Below, piece by piece: positions 5,324-5,617 of a stretch of DNA of 5,617 nt (positions are counted from its first letter, which is position 1; each line of letters starts with the position of its first letter). The stretch is taken from the NCBI GenBank assembly GCA_028291285.1, contig JAQGIJ010000200.1, positions 1 to 5,617 on the forward strand, written 5' to 3'. The DNA comes from Phenylobacterium sp. Its GTDB lineage: Bacteria; Pseudomonadota; Alphaproteobacteria; Caulobacterales; Caulobacteraceae. The translations under genes were made by a program, and so were the position numbers. The notes beneath the pieces are model-generated. The model was not told where the DNA came from and did no database searches. It saw nothing but the letters and a program-made list of their open reading frames with translations.

Positions 5324-5617
5324 TCACGCCGGCAGGGCCTCGATGATCACGAAGGCCTGGGCGTAGGGGTGGTCGTCGGTGAGGCTGAGGTGGATCACCG
5401 CCTTGTGGCCCGGCGGCGTGATGGCCTCCAGCCGCTCCAGCGCCCCGCCGGTGAGGGCCATGGTGGGCTGGCCGGAGCGCATGTTGACAACGCCCATGTC
5501 GCGCCAGAAGACGCCGCGGCGCCTGCCGGGGCCGAGCGCCTTGGCGCAGGCCTCCGTGGCCGCGAAGCGCTTGGCGTAGCTGGCCGCGCGGTCGGGCTTG
5601 CGCTCGGAGCGGGCGCG
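5324..5617 (-). CDS. acpS: Holo-[acyl-carrier-protein] synthase, C-terminal part
   Basis: AcpS transfers 4'-phosphopantetheine from CoA to a serine of apo-acyl carrier protein, which enables fatty acid synthesis. The minus-strand frame is open from the right edge to TGA and gives 97 residues. It is recognised by [40 protein letters not shown] and the C-terminal [19 protein letters not shown]. Roughly 30 N-terminal residues, with the first Mg ligand (Asp of the GxD motif), lie outside. The family motif FAxKEAxxKAxG reads [12 protein letters not shown]: the Mg-binding Glu and the second Lys are kept, but the first Lys is Thr (codon ACG, 5555-5557). The frame is otherwise intact. In related genomes acpS usually precedes lepB directly; here a small opposite-strand gene lies between them. 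No clear terminator is seen in the 24 nt after its stop. Confidence 0.93.
   Translation of the reverse strand, partial: RARSERKPDRAASYAKRFAATEACAKALGPGRRRGVFWRDMGVVNMRSGQPTMALTGGALERLEAITPPGHKAVIHLSLTDDHPYAQAFVIIEALPA

Overview
The window looks like a chromosomal core segment of a high-GC alphaproteobacterium. It most resembles the Caulobacterales (Caulobacter or Phenylobacterium type). That rests on recognised protein sequences: a RecO opening MEFEDDAFVLAARP with a single cysteine, an Era with TTRFPVRG in switch I, and an AcpS with [11 protein letters not shown] and PTMALTGGA. It also rests on the gene order acpS-lepB-rnc-era-recO on one strand. The genus is inferred from memory of these families and was not searched.

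Layout, left to right: (1) the C-terminal end of an unidentified + strand gene, whose stop overlaps the stop of recO in a tail-to-tail arrangement; (2) recO (-); (3) a gap of about 170 bp, mostly filled by a palindromic repeat of four hairpins; (4) a metal-dependent amidohydrolase of the Amidohydro_2/COG2159 type (-); (5) a gap of about 140 bp with a single hairpin of the same repeat style and an AT-rich patch; (6) era (-), which overlaps rnc (-) by ATGA; (7) a 24-nt lepB-rnc junction containing a chain of overlapping stop/start codons; (8) lepB (-); (9) a divergent intergenic region of about 180 bp with two strong palindromes; (10) a small + strand gene for a secreted protein with a tandem Cys-flanked repeat; (11) the C-terminal three quarters of acpS (-), running off the window.

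The minus-strand genes form a housekeeping cluster: AcpS activates acyl carrier protein, LepB cleaves signal peptides, RNase III processes double-stranded RNA including rRNA precursors, Era helps mature the 30S subunit, and RecO acts in recombinational repair. Two genes interrupt the run. The small + strand gene separates acpS from lepB, so lepB probably needs its own promoter. The amidohydrolase separates era from recO and has palindromic repeats on both sides.

No defence system, mobile-element protein, CRISPR array, tRNA or rRNA is visible. Most of the window is ordinary core genome. The items most worth following up are the CRDTKGKF repeat protein, the four-hairpin repeat, the lepB-rnc stop/start chain, and a Lys-to-Thr change in the AcpS KEA motif. 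No stretch longer than 300 bp lacks a gene.
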